A stretch of DNA of 64,000 nt, taken from Capniomyces stellatus (Eukaryota > Kickxellomycota > Harpellomycetes > Harpellales > Legeriomycetaceae). The stretch is from contig LUVW01000010.1 in assembly GCA_001661515.1 (NCBI GenBank), forward strand, positions 1 through 64,000, given 5' to 3'. The stretch's first letter is position 1. Each line of letters starts with the position of its first letter. Positions 33,463-43,337 of this stretch are shown piece after piece. The notes under the pieces were generated by a model. The model ran no database searches. It worked only from the letters and a program-made list of their open reading frames with translations, and was not told the DNA's origin. Both the position numbers and the translations under genes were made by a program.

Positions 33463-34980
33463 ATGAAAGAACGAGGCGATGTGCTGTTGTTGGTTTACAT
33501 TCACGGCTTTATGGGGAAGGAAGAGTCGTTTTGTGACTTTCCGGAGCGATTAAAAACCATTCTTCAAAGTAGCTATAGTAAGACAAAGGTGTTGAGCATA
33601 ACCTACCCCTCATATGAAACCAGGGGAGAGCTTAAAGACGCAGTGATAAAATTTGACAACTGGCTGGTAAGAAAGATAGACGATATCCACAGCAATAGAG
33701 TCGAGTATGAACCATTTAAAAAAGAAACGCCAATCGATGTCAAAGTTGTTCTGATGGGTCATTCTATGGGAGGGCTATTAGCAAGTGATTCTGCGTTTAA
33801 AATCAATCCGAGGCTGGACTTGGCTAGTGCCATGAGCCACAGCAAACGCGAACGTGAGGGGTATGTTATGAGTGGAAGGGAAAAGCGAGGCAAAGAAAAT
33901 GTAGTTGATTACCTAGATTCGGACACTTCGTATTCTTCGGATTCGGACTTGAAAGCAGGAGAAAAAAGGGGGTCGTTGTCTGTAGAAAAAATTCTTGGAG
34001 GCAACAATGGGTCGACGTCCAGAATTATAGGCGTGATCGCATTTGATACGCCGTTCTATGGGATAAACCATAATGTGTTGTCGCAAACAGCAATAGAAAA
34101 GGCACAAAACATAACTAGCCAGTTTAACTCGGTGGCATCTATTGGTATGGGATTGGTAAACAGCTTTAATAGTGCGTGGGGAGAGGGCAGTGGCGACAAG
34201 TCGGCTTCAAAGGTTGATAGTGGCCGAAAGGGATCGTTTTTTTCAAGGTTTAATTCCAGTAGATCGACGAGTGTGAATGCTGGAGACAATCTAAAGACTA
34301 CAGAGTCCCAGGCCGGTACAAAAATTAGTGGCTGGAATATTGCTAGCAATGTTCTTAAAAGCACGGCATTTATCGCTGCTGTAACGAGCAGTGCAAAGAA
34401 TGACAATCCCAAACCTGAAGAGTCTGCTAGCGATAGGTCAAGTGTGGGTTACGAAGCAGCGGCCTCATTCTTCAAGAAGAATACTGAGGGTACACCGGAG
34501 AAGGAGAAAAAGTCAGAGATGAATGTTTACACCACAGCTGGAATTGCAGCAGCCGGGATTGTAGCGGCAGGCTTGGCAACGGCAATTTACTTGAATAAGG
34601 ACAAGATTAGCAGCGGGACACAGTACCTTTCAGAGCATATAGGATTTGCCAGTGCGCTTTATAGGTCCAATGAGATGCAGCAGCGGGTGACTGACGCAAC
34701 CAACAGCAAAAATGTAGGATTCCACTGCTTTTACAACAAGCTGAGTGGCGACAAAGGAAAAGGCGTTGGGCTATTTTCAAACATTGGGCCTTCGAGATAC
34801 TTTATCAACTTGCCCCCAAACAGCGAGATAGCGAGGATGTACTTTAGCAGCATTGAGTCGGATGCAGAGGACGAGATTTTTGCACACATGAACATGTTTG
34901 ACACGGAGAAAAGCAAAGTTGCATTTCTACTTGGTAGGTTGGCCATCGACAAAATCAACGAATTTTTGAGAAACCACTAG
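33463..34980 (+). CDS. Alpha/beta hydrolase with lipase-type GHSMGG nucleophile elbow
   Basis: 505 aa, intronless. Predicted serine hydrolase, perhaps lipid-directed, resembling fungal DUF676/PGAP1-like proteins. The fold begins with LLLVYIHGFMGKEESF (oxyanion region), then the nucleophile elbow VVLMGHSMGGLLASD with Ser101. A polar insertion (about 125-175) separates this from GVIAFDTPFYGIN, the acid-region strand, followed by a long low-complexity section (225-350) and a hydrophobic Ala/Gly-rich segment near 358-378 (TAGIAAAGIVAAGLATAIYL), possibly a membrane anchor. The conserved C-terminus contains FAHMNMFDTEKSKVAFLLG, supplying a candidate catalytic His. No signal peptide. Substrate unknown. 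Confidence 0.75.
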   Translation: MKERGDVLLLVYIHGFMGKEESFCDFPERLKTILQSSYSKTKVLSITYPSYETRGELKDAVIKFDNWLVRKIDDIHSNRVEYEPFKKETPIDVKVVLMGHSMGGLLASDSAFKINPRLDLASAMSHSKREREGYVMSGREKRGKENVVDYLDSDTSYSSDSDLKAGEKRGSLSVEKILGGNNGSTSRIIGVIAFDTPFYGINHNVLSQTAIEKAQNITSQFNSVASIGMGLVNSFNSAWGEGSGDKSASKVDSGRKGSFFSRFNSSRSTSVNAGDNLKTTESQAGTKISGWNIASNVLKSTAFIAAVTSSAKNDNPKPEESASDRSSVGYEAAASFFKKNTEGTPEKEKKSEMNVYTTAGIAAAGIVAAGLATAIYLNKDKISSGTQYLSEHIGFASALYRSNEMQQRVTDATNSKNVGFHCFYNKLSGDKGKGVGLFSNIGPSRYFINLPPNSEIARMYFSSIESDAEDEIFAHMNMFDTEKSKVAFLLGRLAIDKINEFLRNH

Positions 34981-35338
34981 TCGTGCTTGACTTCAATATG
35001 CACAAATACCGAAACCGGTCGATACCCGATATAGCCATGTGTATAGACGGTGAAAAAAAGAGTTGCCAACGAACAATGCTTAGCCATATCGGTAAAATGT
35101 AGTTAGACTGGAGTGGACATTAAAAGGTCCTACCACACTCACAATGATGATACATTGGTAGTATAGAAAGTATTATGTCTTGCTTTATTCTGTTTTGCTT
35201 TGTTCTTATTTTATTTTATTGTAATATTTATAAAGTAATCAAAGTTATAGTCGCATACCAAAACAATAGAACCAATATTTATAAAGCAAAAATGACTAGC
35301 CAAAAAAAAATGAGATTAAAGAAAGAGAAAAAAAAACA
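34981..35338. other. 3' spacer between convergent hydrolase and DBP8
   Basis: About 360 bases, A/T-rich, where both transcripts should end. No ORF or repeat worth naming. Confidence 0.5.
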
Positions 35339-37533
35339 CTAGTTATTTAAAGCCATCTTCTTTTTAACTCTGGTCCGATCCTTTTCGCCAAACGAAGAGT
35401 CTAGTAGGTGCATTGTAGCAACACGTTTTGCGGCCATGACCTTGCTTAGCAAATCAAGAACAGCTTTTTCCTCTACTTTATACTCCTCAAGCTGCTTTCC
35501 GATCTTGGACTCGATGTTGTGTATTAGCTGAATGTCGTTTTCGCATACTATTGCAATTGCTTGTCCACCTCGACCTAAATTGAGTTAAGATTAGATCAAT
35601 ACAGATAATGTTACGTTCTTGTAGTCGACACGTCTAGCACGTTACATGCAAACAGCCAAAGCTCTGGAAAAACAATATATAGAATTATGCCTACCTGCAC
35701 GAGCTGTTCTTCCCACTCTGTGGATATAATCATCTGGATCACGAGGAATATCCATGTTTACAACCAGCTCAACAACCGGAATATCCAAACCTCTACTAGC
35801 AACACTTGTTGCAACAAGAACCTTGGCCGCTTGGGCTTTAAATCTGCCGATACTATTTAGTCTGTCTTGTTGACTCATTTTTGAATTTAAAGATGTGGAT
35901 TTAAAACCCAAGTGCCTCAGCATTATATTTATAGACTCTGCTGTGCGACACCGATTAACAAATATTATTACGGACTTATCCTCAAACTCGGGGTCCAGCA
36001 GCGTCTGTACAAGGTAACTATCCTTGACATGCGAAGGCACAAACAGATAGTTCTGCTTAAGCTTTAAAACTGTTTTGATCTCGTTATCGCATAAATGCAC
36101 AAAAGGTCCCAATTCGCCCTTTCCTTCAACCGGCCTTTTGCGGTTCTTATACTCGCTCACCGAATTTGTCATCGTGGCTGTGAAAAACAGTGTTTGTCGC
36201 TTCTTTGGTATGTGATCCATGATAACCCCTAAATCGTCCGCAAACGTAGGGGTCAGCAGTCTATCGGCTTCGTCCAAAACTAGAAACTTGAGTTTACTCA
36301 TAAAAATAACATCCGAGCAGCTCATCATATGGTCAGCTAGTCTACCTGGAGTTGCCACTATAATGTGCGGTCTCTTTGATAACAAGAGTGCCTGATCAAT
36401 CATATCTATCAACAAGTGCAAACCAATATTTCTGTTAGTATAGCTCCCCTACTACTCATCACACCCCCTTCTATGGTACAAGTCGTCGGTGCCTTACCTA
36501 AACCACCAACAATTACGCAAACTTTGAGGTTGATTGACTTTCCGAACACCGTAAACTGGTCAGCAATCTGTATTGCAAGTTCTCTATTTTAATTAATAAA
36601 TCAAAAATTAGTATACTCTCGCCATAGCTATTATGACTTGCTTTTTGACAAGTTCGCGCTCTTAAATGGCCATCATATCTCGTTATATCGCTATATCTTG
36701 TATCTATATATCTTGTATCTCTATATCTTGTATCTCTATATCTTGTATATATACGTTATATCCTATATCTGTACTTTACTTGCCTTGTTGGTGTCAAAAC
36801 AAGCGCAAACACGCCGAATGGATCTTCAGAAAGTAGCTGTAAAATAGGCAATGCAAAGGCTGCTGTTTTTCCCGAACCTGTTTTAGCCCCACCTATCACA
36901 TCGCGCCCTAAATTATCGCCAAAAAAAAACATCGCATTGAAATTTAAAGCGTTACACTTATTTTTTTTTTTTTGGTTTTTTTTTCTGGTTTTTTTTTTCA
37001 TTTTGAATAAAACCAAGGTATATGTTTTGCAAAGTGTGGCTGTTGCTTGGTAATCAAAGGCGCCAAATGCACAAAAGCAATTGATTTAATAAAGGTTGTA
37101 CAAATATGGCAATTGCAGTTGACTTACCTTCTAAAATCGGTTTGATGCAGGCGCGCTGAATCTCGGTTGGCGCTTTTATCTCCACAGCCTTACAAGCGTC
37201 AATAATCCACGAATCGAGGCCCAAATCCTCAAAGCTGCACATTTCAGGCGCTTTGGAAATCTCATAATCAAACAAAGTACTCAAATTAGACTGGCTTGTT
37301 TTTTCGGTGGGCTTTGTATCGCCGTCATTGGTGCTGTCTTCGGATCCAGAATCTAAAGCTTGCTCCTCTTTAGGTGTGTTTTTTATAGTACCCTCAGAGT
37401 TTTTTGTTTTTGACTTTTTGCTGGGGCCATGGTCGTTTGAAGACTTATTTTTTTTTATGTCCGGCTTTGATTTCAGTTTGTTCATTTCACCTCCCTTTCC
37501 CTCTATAGATTTTCTCTTTGCTTTTTCCCCCAT
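35339..37533 (-). CDS. DBP8: DEAD-box RNA helicase Dbp8/DDX49 (5 exons)
   Basis: ATP-dependent RNA helicase of the nucleolus needed for 18S rRNA processing. Exons 37128-37533, 36784-36907, 36498-36583, 35695-36405 and 35339-35574 give 520 aa. The start is the Met at 37533, after which comes a Lys-rich extension of about 100 residues. Motifs in order: Q motif ([11 protein letters not shown] ... [10 protein letters not shown]), I (AKTGSGKT), Ia (LTPTREL, joined across intron 2), Ib (VATPGR), II (LDEADRLL), III (FFTATMT, the TAT variant as in Dbp8), IV ([12 protein letters not shown]), V ([12 protein letters not shown]) and VI ([13 protein letters not shown]). The C-terminus resembles Dbp8/DDX49, ending with [16 protein letters not shown]. 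Intron 2 uses a GC donor (AG-GCAAGT), which alone restores the TPTREL motif. That intron holds a 15-bp tandem repeat. Confidence 0.93.
36691..36750 (+). repeat. 15-bp tandem repeat in DBP8 intron 2, four copies
   Basis: Four consecutive units of CTATATCTTGTATCT, starting at 36691, 36706, 36721 and 36736, with one or two mismatches in units 2 and 4. The array occupies about a third of the GC-AG intron (36584-36783), 33 bases from its donor side on the minus strand. Confidence 0.88.
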
Positions 37534-38324
37534 ATTTTTTTCTCTGTTGTGGACCTGAATAATTCTACTCGTTCTACTTTCTAAATAATGTATCGGTTTT
37601 ATATTCTGCAGTATGAAAAGCACCGTTCGTAGTTGGAATGAACAAGGTACAGGCAAAAGATACCATTTTTTTTGCTGTCCTTTTGACTTTTTGATTTTTC
37701 TTTGTATTCAATTAAACTTTTTACAGTGAAAAAAAATTTTGAAGTTGTAAAAATAGCGTAAAAACAATACCAATAAGATCAAGTATTGATTCAGCCAATC
37801 AAGCTATTATAATTATGACTTGGTTCTCTCGTTTTCAATCTGCATGACTTTGCTGTTCTTTGTAATTTCAAAATGAGGTTGGTACTGGCTAACAGCTCAG
37901 GAGTCGATGTTTCCCGAACCAAAAACCACGCTATTTCTAGGCCAATTTACCTTGGAAACCCTGCGAATTTATTTATAGCTGATTCAAAAGCCAACTATTC
38001 TAGTTGTAACTATTATTTGGTGGGGGTTTTTTTAGGTTCGATAGTTCCTGGATTGCATCGAATTTTAGCTTTACAATCCCCGTATTTAAAGTGTCACTTC
38101 TTGTTTGATTAATTGATTAATTGATTAATTGATTATTTGACTATTTATCTACTTAACTATTTACTTGTTACAAGAGAAAGCGTTGGGCTTTGCTGTTTCT
38201 TGAAAGAGATTATTTGATGAGGGTTAGTAGACCAAAAAAAATCAATTTTGAAATCCGAAACACCAGTAAAAAAGACAAGTACAGATTCAAAAAGATATCA
38301 GGAGTTCTGAAAAAAGTTGCAGAA
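37534..38324. other. Divergent promoter region DBP8 / RAM2
   Basis: About 790 bases between two divergent starts. It contains an 8-bp TTGATTAA-type repeat at about 38103-38135 and an open frame (37873-38112) without any recognisable domain, which I do not call. An in-frame upstream ATG at 38190 would extend RAM2 by 45 residues, but the extension has no family counterpart. Confidence 0.5.
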
Positions 38325-40271
38325 ATGTCAGATTCGGAAGGTGAAGGTGAATTTGTGCCTTATGGAGAAAGAAGTGAATGGAGCGATGTAGTTCCTGTAA
38401 AAGTCAACGAAAAGGACGATAGTATATGTCCAATCGCATACACGGAAGAGTGTAAGAAACAAGCTTTTCTTTTTTTCTTTCTTTTAAATCGAATACATTG
38501 CCTTGAGTAAAGTGGTGCAAAAGAAACGTGTTTAGTCGATTCGAATTACTAATATATTTGGAATTGCTACAACCCTACAATAATAGTCAGCAATACCATG
38601 GATTATTTGAGAGCAGTTATGAGAAATGGAGAGATATCAGAAAGATGCTTAGGGCTTGTAAGTAGCGCGATAGAAATGAATCCCGGAAACTACACCGCTT
38701 GGTAAGAATAATCACACTGGAAAATGTATATTTCTTTAAATAAAAAGTAGCTCGGAGCTGTTTGGATATTTATTCAACTAGCTACAGCTACTTGCAAAAA
38801 AAATATACGTAAATGTGGTATTTAAAATGTATACGCTGATTACACTGTCATTTAGGTTATACAGAATGGAGCTGTTTGAGAAATTGGACAAGGATTGTGT
38901 TAAAGAGCTGGAATGGGTAAACGAAATAGCGTCAAGCAATCCAAAGAACTACCAGCTGTACCATCATCGCGAGAAGATTGTTCATAAATTAGTGGAGTCT
39001 AACAAAATAGAGCAATTCGGGCCAACGGAAATACAAAAGGCAAAGGACGCTGATAGTACGGGAAATGGCGAGGACCCGGTGCCAGAAGGCGGCTTGGTAG
39101 GAAAGCGATGGAAGCTGAGTAATAAAATAATCGAAACTGAGATTGAGTTTTGCAACTCACAAATTAAAGGAGATAGTAAAAACTTTCACGCTTGGGCGTA
39201 TAGGTATGGGGGATGAAATTATTTACATATTTGTACTGCGGCCGGAGGACTGCTGCTCCAAACTGTATGTCTTGACAAAACATTTATACTGCACATGTAT
39301 CACTATTAATTTTTGTAAATTATCTGCGCATAGGCAATTCCTGATAAAGCTTTTTGGTTTGTGGGAGTTTGAAATGGACTATGTTGACCAGAAAATAAGC
39401 GAGGATATACGTAACAACTCGGCCTGGAATCAGCGATATTTTGTGCTGCTCAAATCAGCTCCAAAAGAAACAAAGCTAGATAACGCGACCTTGTTAAACG
39501 AGATAAAGTAAATAAGAATGATAATAATAAATACTCAAGAATGCCATATAATTTATTTATTTCTAGACGAAGGGGGGGGGGGAGTAAACTTGTAAACAAT
39601 TAACCAGAGTAACGACGTGTTTGTTTTTCTATTGGTAACAAAAACACATTATCATTGTCATTGATATTCTCGTTTTTGTAGGTACTCGGTCGATATCATT
39701 TCAAGCGCACCCAACAACGAAAGTCCTTGGGTTTACATCCAGGGGTAAGTCGCGTTAGTTTTTAATTACTACCTTGCAACATTCTTGCTCGTCGGTATAT
39801 ATTGAGCGAGTTATTACTGCCTGGATGTATTGTCTTGATACTTACGATGGCTTTTAAAATTGCTTTAATGTGTTTGACTAGACTGCTGAGGATCCATTCT
39901 CCAGATATGTTGTACACTAGACTTTTTGAAAGCATTGATCTGCTGGCAAACTCGGCGGAAAAAATGACGCTTTTTCAGAGCTCTAGGTTTTACTGGAGCT
40001 ACATGTTAAACTACTACAAAAACCAGGCCAAACTCAATGGGAGCGATTCAGGCTTTGAAACTGCTGTCGAGTGGGTTACTAAGGCCAACGATGTAAGCTA
40101 CAACACGGCTGTGTCTACTTGTTTATCCTACGAAATCAGAAATTAAAGCGTACTGTGTATCAGCGCTAAACCCATGTTTTTTTTGTGAATTTTGGATTGT
40201 AGGTCTGCGATTACTTGACATACACCATTGATACCATCCGCGCTAAATATTGGCAGTCGCTCAGAATGTGA
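38325..40271 (+). CDS. RAM2: Protein farnesyltransferase/geranylgeranyltransferase I alpha subunit (7 exons)
   Basis: Shared alpha subunit that, with Ram1 or Cdc43, prenylates CaaX proteins such as Ras and Rho. Exons 38325-38451, 38587-38701, 38856-39203, 39334-39507, 39682-39744, 39882-40092 and 40203-40271 give 368 aa (human FNTA 379). The start [10 protein letters not shown] is followed by [13 protein letters not shown], as in the family. The prenyltransferase alpha repeats are seen as [37 protein letters not shown] and [12 protein letters not shown], with [13 protein letters not shown] next; several of these are completed across introns. The C-terminus [15 protein letters not shown] also fits. 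Exon 5 is only 63 nt. All junctions keep frame with GT-AG introns. It converges with the proteasome gene downstream. Confidence 0.95.
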
Positions 40272-40750
40272 TTATGCTCTAGAGCCGCATGTTTAAGGTC
40301 TCCGGTTGCTTTTTTGCGTAACACCAGAACTGAGCTAGCTATTTAATTTTAATTGCTAATACCTGATTTGAAGAGTGATATATATATAATCAGAATATTT
40401 TGGGAGGTTTTTTTTTAGTTGGATATATGTTCATTTGATAGTTGATCTTGGCAATTATTCCTATTGCGTATAGATATTATGCTATAGATGATTTAAATAT
40501 TCGAAAAAGAAAAGAAGAAAATCAAACATGCTTCCCGTTATTCTGCACTAACCTTGCTTTGTTTTTTTGTTCAATTATTGCTTTTGAATTCTTTTTTCAT
40601 GAAAAAGAAAAAAGAGCTCGTGTTAAAAGTGTATTAGCGATAAGATAATTAAAAAAAATTATAAAAAAAAGGTATTGAAGCAAAACAAAACAAATCTGAT
40701 TAAAGAGAACCAAAGTGTAAAACGGAATGGAATGCAATGGAGCAAAGAAT
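40272..40750. other. 3' spacer between convergent RAM2 and PRE4
   Basis: About 480 bases of AT-rich DNA. The frames at 40442-40648 and 40597-40875 have no domain and overlap each other on opposite strands. The region should hold both 3' ends. Confidence 0.5.
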
Positions 40751-42173
40751 TTAAGCGCCATAGCCGATAATACTTTCAGCAAAGTCCCAGTTAGTTTCCA
40801 GCGAGTATGGTTCTGTGATCTCAACACCAGCAGCTGTGACTTTGGCCTTTTGCAACTTGTTAAGAGATCTGGCATCGCGGTAGAACAGAACCTTCATGCA
40901 AGTATCCAAAATCTCGCTTGCTTCTTGTTCTGTCAGATCGTCGCTGCGGTTCTCTGCATATTTGCGGAGAATTGGCAGTGCTAGATGGGCGCCATATCCT
41001 GTAGCGATAACGTTTGACTTGTACGTTGTTCCAAAAAGATCTACATATCCCAGAATACTACACCAACCACCCATAAACAAATAATTAGCCGTTAATTAGG
41101 GCTGAAGGTCATGTTATGCTGTGTTATTCGAAGAAAAGGCGTGCTTATATTCACTTGTAAGTATTGCTAAATAAATCGTGTGTTTACGTTTCGCCATCCT
41201 CAACACCAGCAACAATGTACTTGTTCCACAATGGGTTGACCTTGCTTCTTCGAGCATACATCATACTGGAGATAAAGCGGTAGATTGAAGAGGTCCCAAT
41301 CGTTTGGTCATCATCGAGCACATACTCTTTCAGCCTTTAAACCGTATGTTCAGTAACAAAAAAAATAATATAAAGACGTTTTGTCGAGAATATGTTTTAT
41401 AAACTACATAATGCAACATTAAACCACCCAGCAAAGAGTGTGTTTATTGGCTTGGGTGTCACGTTTCTATTAAAATAATAATAGCAATAAGCCGTGAGAC
41501 TCCCACTTACATCAATCCTTCGAGCTGGTTCTGCATATATTGGAAATCTGAAATGTCGCCTGAAGCTCCTATGATTGTATTAGTTCCAACCTCATGCAAT
41601 CTTTGCACATTTCTGAATCTGGCCAAACTTCCATAAGAAGCTATTCACAAACACACAGACACGTTGATACGTCAGTAAATTAATACATTGATACGTTGAT
41701 GCATTAATACGTTAATACGCAATCGCATTTTTTGTCATTTCTATTGAATTGGTGAGACCATTAGCGATTCCAATCCAAAAGCTGAAAAATAAAGAATTTA
41801 TCCTTTTGCTGTTATAGCAATCCAACTCTACCTAAGCAATCTGCTGTCATCATAACTCCGTCTTTATACTTTACTGCCAAAACTGAGGTTCCAGTGACAA
41901 TTGGCGAACTAATATTAGTAGCAAGAGTTTCTTGTCAATCTGAATTCAATTCATCCCTTTTAAACGAGCAAACTTATTCGCGTGAGACATTAAAATCTCT
42001 TGCGTTGCATTTGCTTTTCTAAAACCAAATAGCATGCAGCAAATCTAGACCTTTATTTCTACTATATGCCTATCAATTATATTAAAGTATGTTTGTACTA
42101 ACGTTGTATGCTTATACACTCCATCCTCGGTGACGCTTTTGCTATTGATTCCTGTTTCTTTGGTTGAATTCAT
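40751..42173 (-). CDS. PRE4: 20S proteasome beta7 subunit (Pre4/PSMB4), 6 exons
   Basis: Non-catalytic beta7 subunit of the 20S core, whose C-terminal tail helps join the half-proteasomes. Exons 42103-42173, 41974-42018, 41832-41908, 41511-41640, 41188-41334 and 40751-41057 give 258 aa (yeast Pre4 266). A propeptide of about 40 residues precedes the mature start region SPIVTGTSVLAVKY. Then come DGVMMTADCLASYGSLARF, TIIGASGDISDFQYMQ, MMYARRSKVNPLWNKYIVAG and LGYVDLFGTTYKSNVIATGY, GAHLALPILR, all specific to beta7. The position of the catalytic Thr1 in active beta subunits is not followed by the active-site set here, in line with an inactive subunit. All five introns are GT-AG; the third contains a short array of ACGTTGATA-like words (about 41660-41720). 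Confidence 0.94.
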
Positions 42174-43337
42174 CCTTGTTTTGTGATGTTTTGTTTTTAT
42201 CTCTTCCTAGTCCTACTTTTTTTTTATTCAATGCTTCTTGTCTTTTTATTCTGTCTTTGCCTTGTATTTCGTTAAAAGGTTGTATGTATGTGTATATTAA
42301 TTACTGTAATTGATATAATATATAGATTTTTACAACTTGGTAAAGTAAACTTGCTTTTTTTTCTTTGTTTATAAATCAAACTCCATATTTTATTAGTTTG
42401 TTACCTCAATTATTTACATTTCTTTTGTTGCTTTTTTTGCAAAACCTTAGAATTACGTACGAAATTAAATAAACAAATAGTATTCCCGGGCGAGGCCCCA
42501 ATTTATCATGTTTGAGACCAGTAAATTCAACTAATTAATGCGTTTGCTAGCGCAGAAAGTCTCCACAACTTTACACAGCTCTTTGGGTATTTTACCCAAA
42601 ACACAAAGGCTACTTGGGGTTTGGTTAAATGTTTAAAATTCACTGTTTGAAATTAATTCAATGCTCCAGTTTTAATGACGTAACCTTGGATTTTGCTTAT
42701 TTCTTAATAAGTATCTCTATTTTTTTTGCTTTTTTCATACTACAACTCACCAAATTTGTAGTAGTTTGCAAAACACGCTAATTGGCTAATTTTTTATTTT
42801 ATTTTATTCTATATATGTGATTTATTGGCAACAGTCAACACAACAAAACTTGCAATATCAAACAATACCATAGAAATACTATAAAACACTGTGCTGTTTT
42901 GATATCATAAACGAGCTCTACTAGCCAACATCCCCCTTCAATCAATTAGACCGTCTGTATCCGGTGGACATTGGTCCAGGGTTTAATAGTAATATTAAAG
43001 TAAAAAAAAATACAGAAAGAAAAAGCTGAAAAAACAGCATAATACAGTTTAAATGCGTTTGGAAAACCGCCTAGTTACCACAAAGAAAAAACTATGATGT
43101 ATGGTATAAAAACGCAGCAATTTTTGTTTGATTGTTTATAAAAGCAACTGGAGATATCACCCCCCCCCCCCATTCACCGGATATACCCTTGTTAGCGAAA
43201 GCTAACTGTATTGTTATGATAAAGCATATGCTAGTACCACACATCCTATACTCCTTCTTTCTCGGACTAAAGCTTCAAAAATAAACCTCAGCCGTTTTCG
43301 GGATTTTGGCCTTGATTTTTGACATATACTTTTATTA
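42174..43337. other. Intergenic region PRE4 / RasGEF
   Basis: About 1.16 kb, AT-rich. It contains the PRE4 promoter on its left (minus-strand gene starting at 42173) and the RasGEF 3' end on its right. A run of 12 C lies at 43160-43171. No coding region seen. Confidence 0.5.

Noticed and set aside
37873..38112. 79-codon open frame between DBP8 and RAM2
   Set aside because: No motif, and it lies in a divergent promoter; RAM2 is complete without it.
38190..38324. Upstream in-frame ATG that would add 45 residues to Ram2
   Set aside because: The extension is Lys-rich with no family counterpart, whereas the Met at 38325 begins an acidic leader followed at once by the conserved start region.
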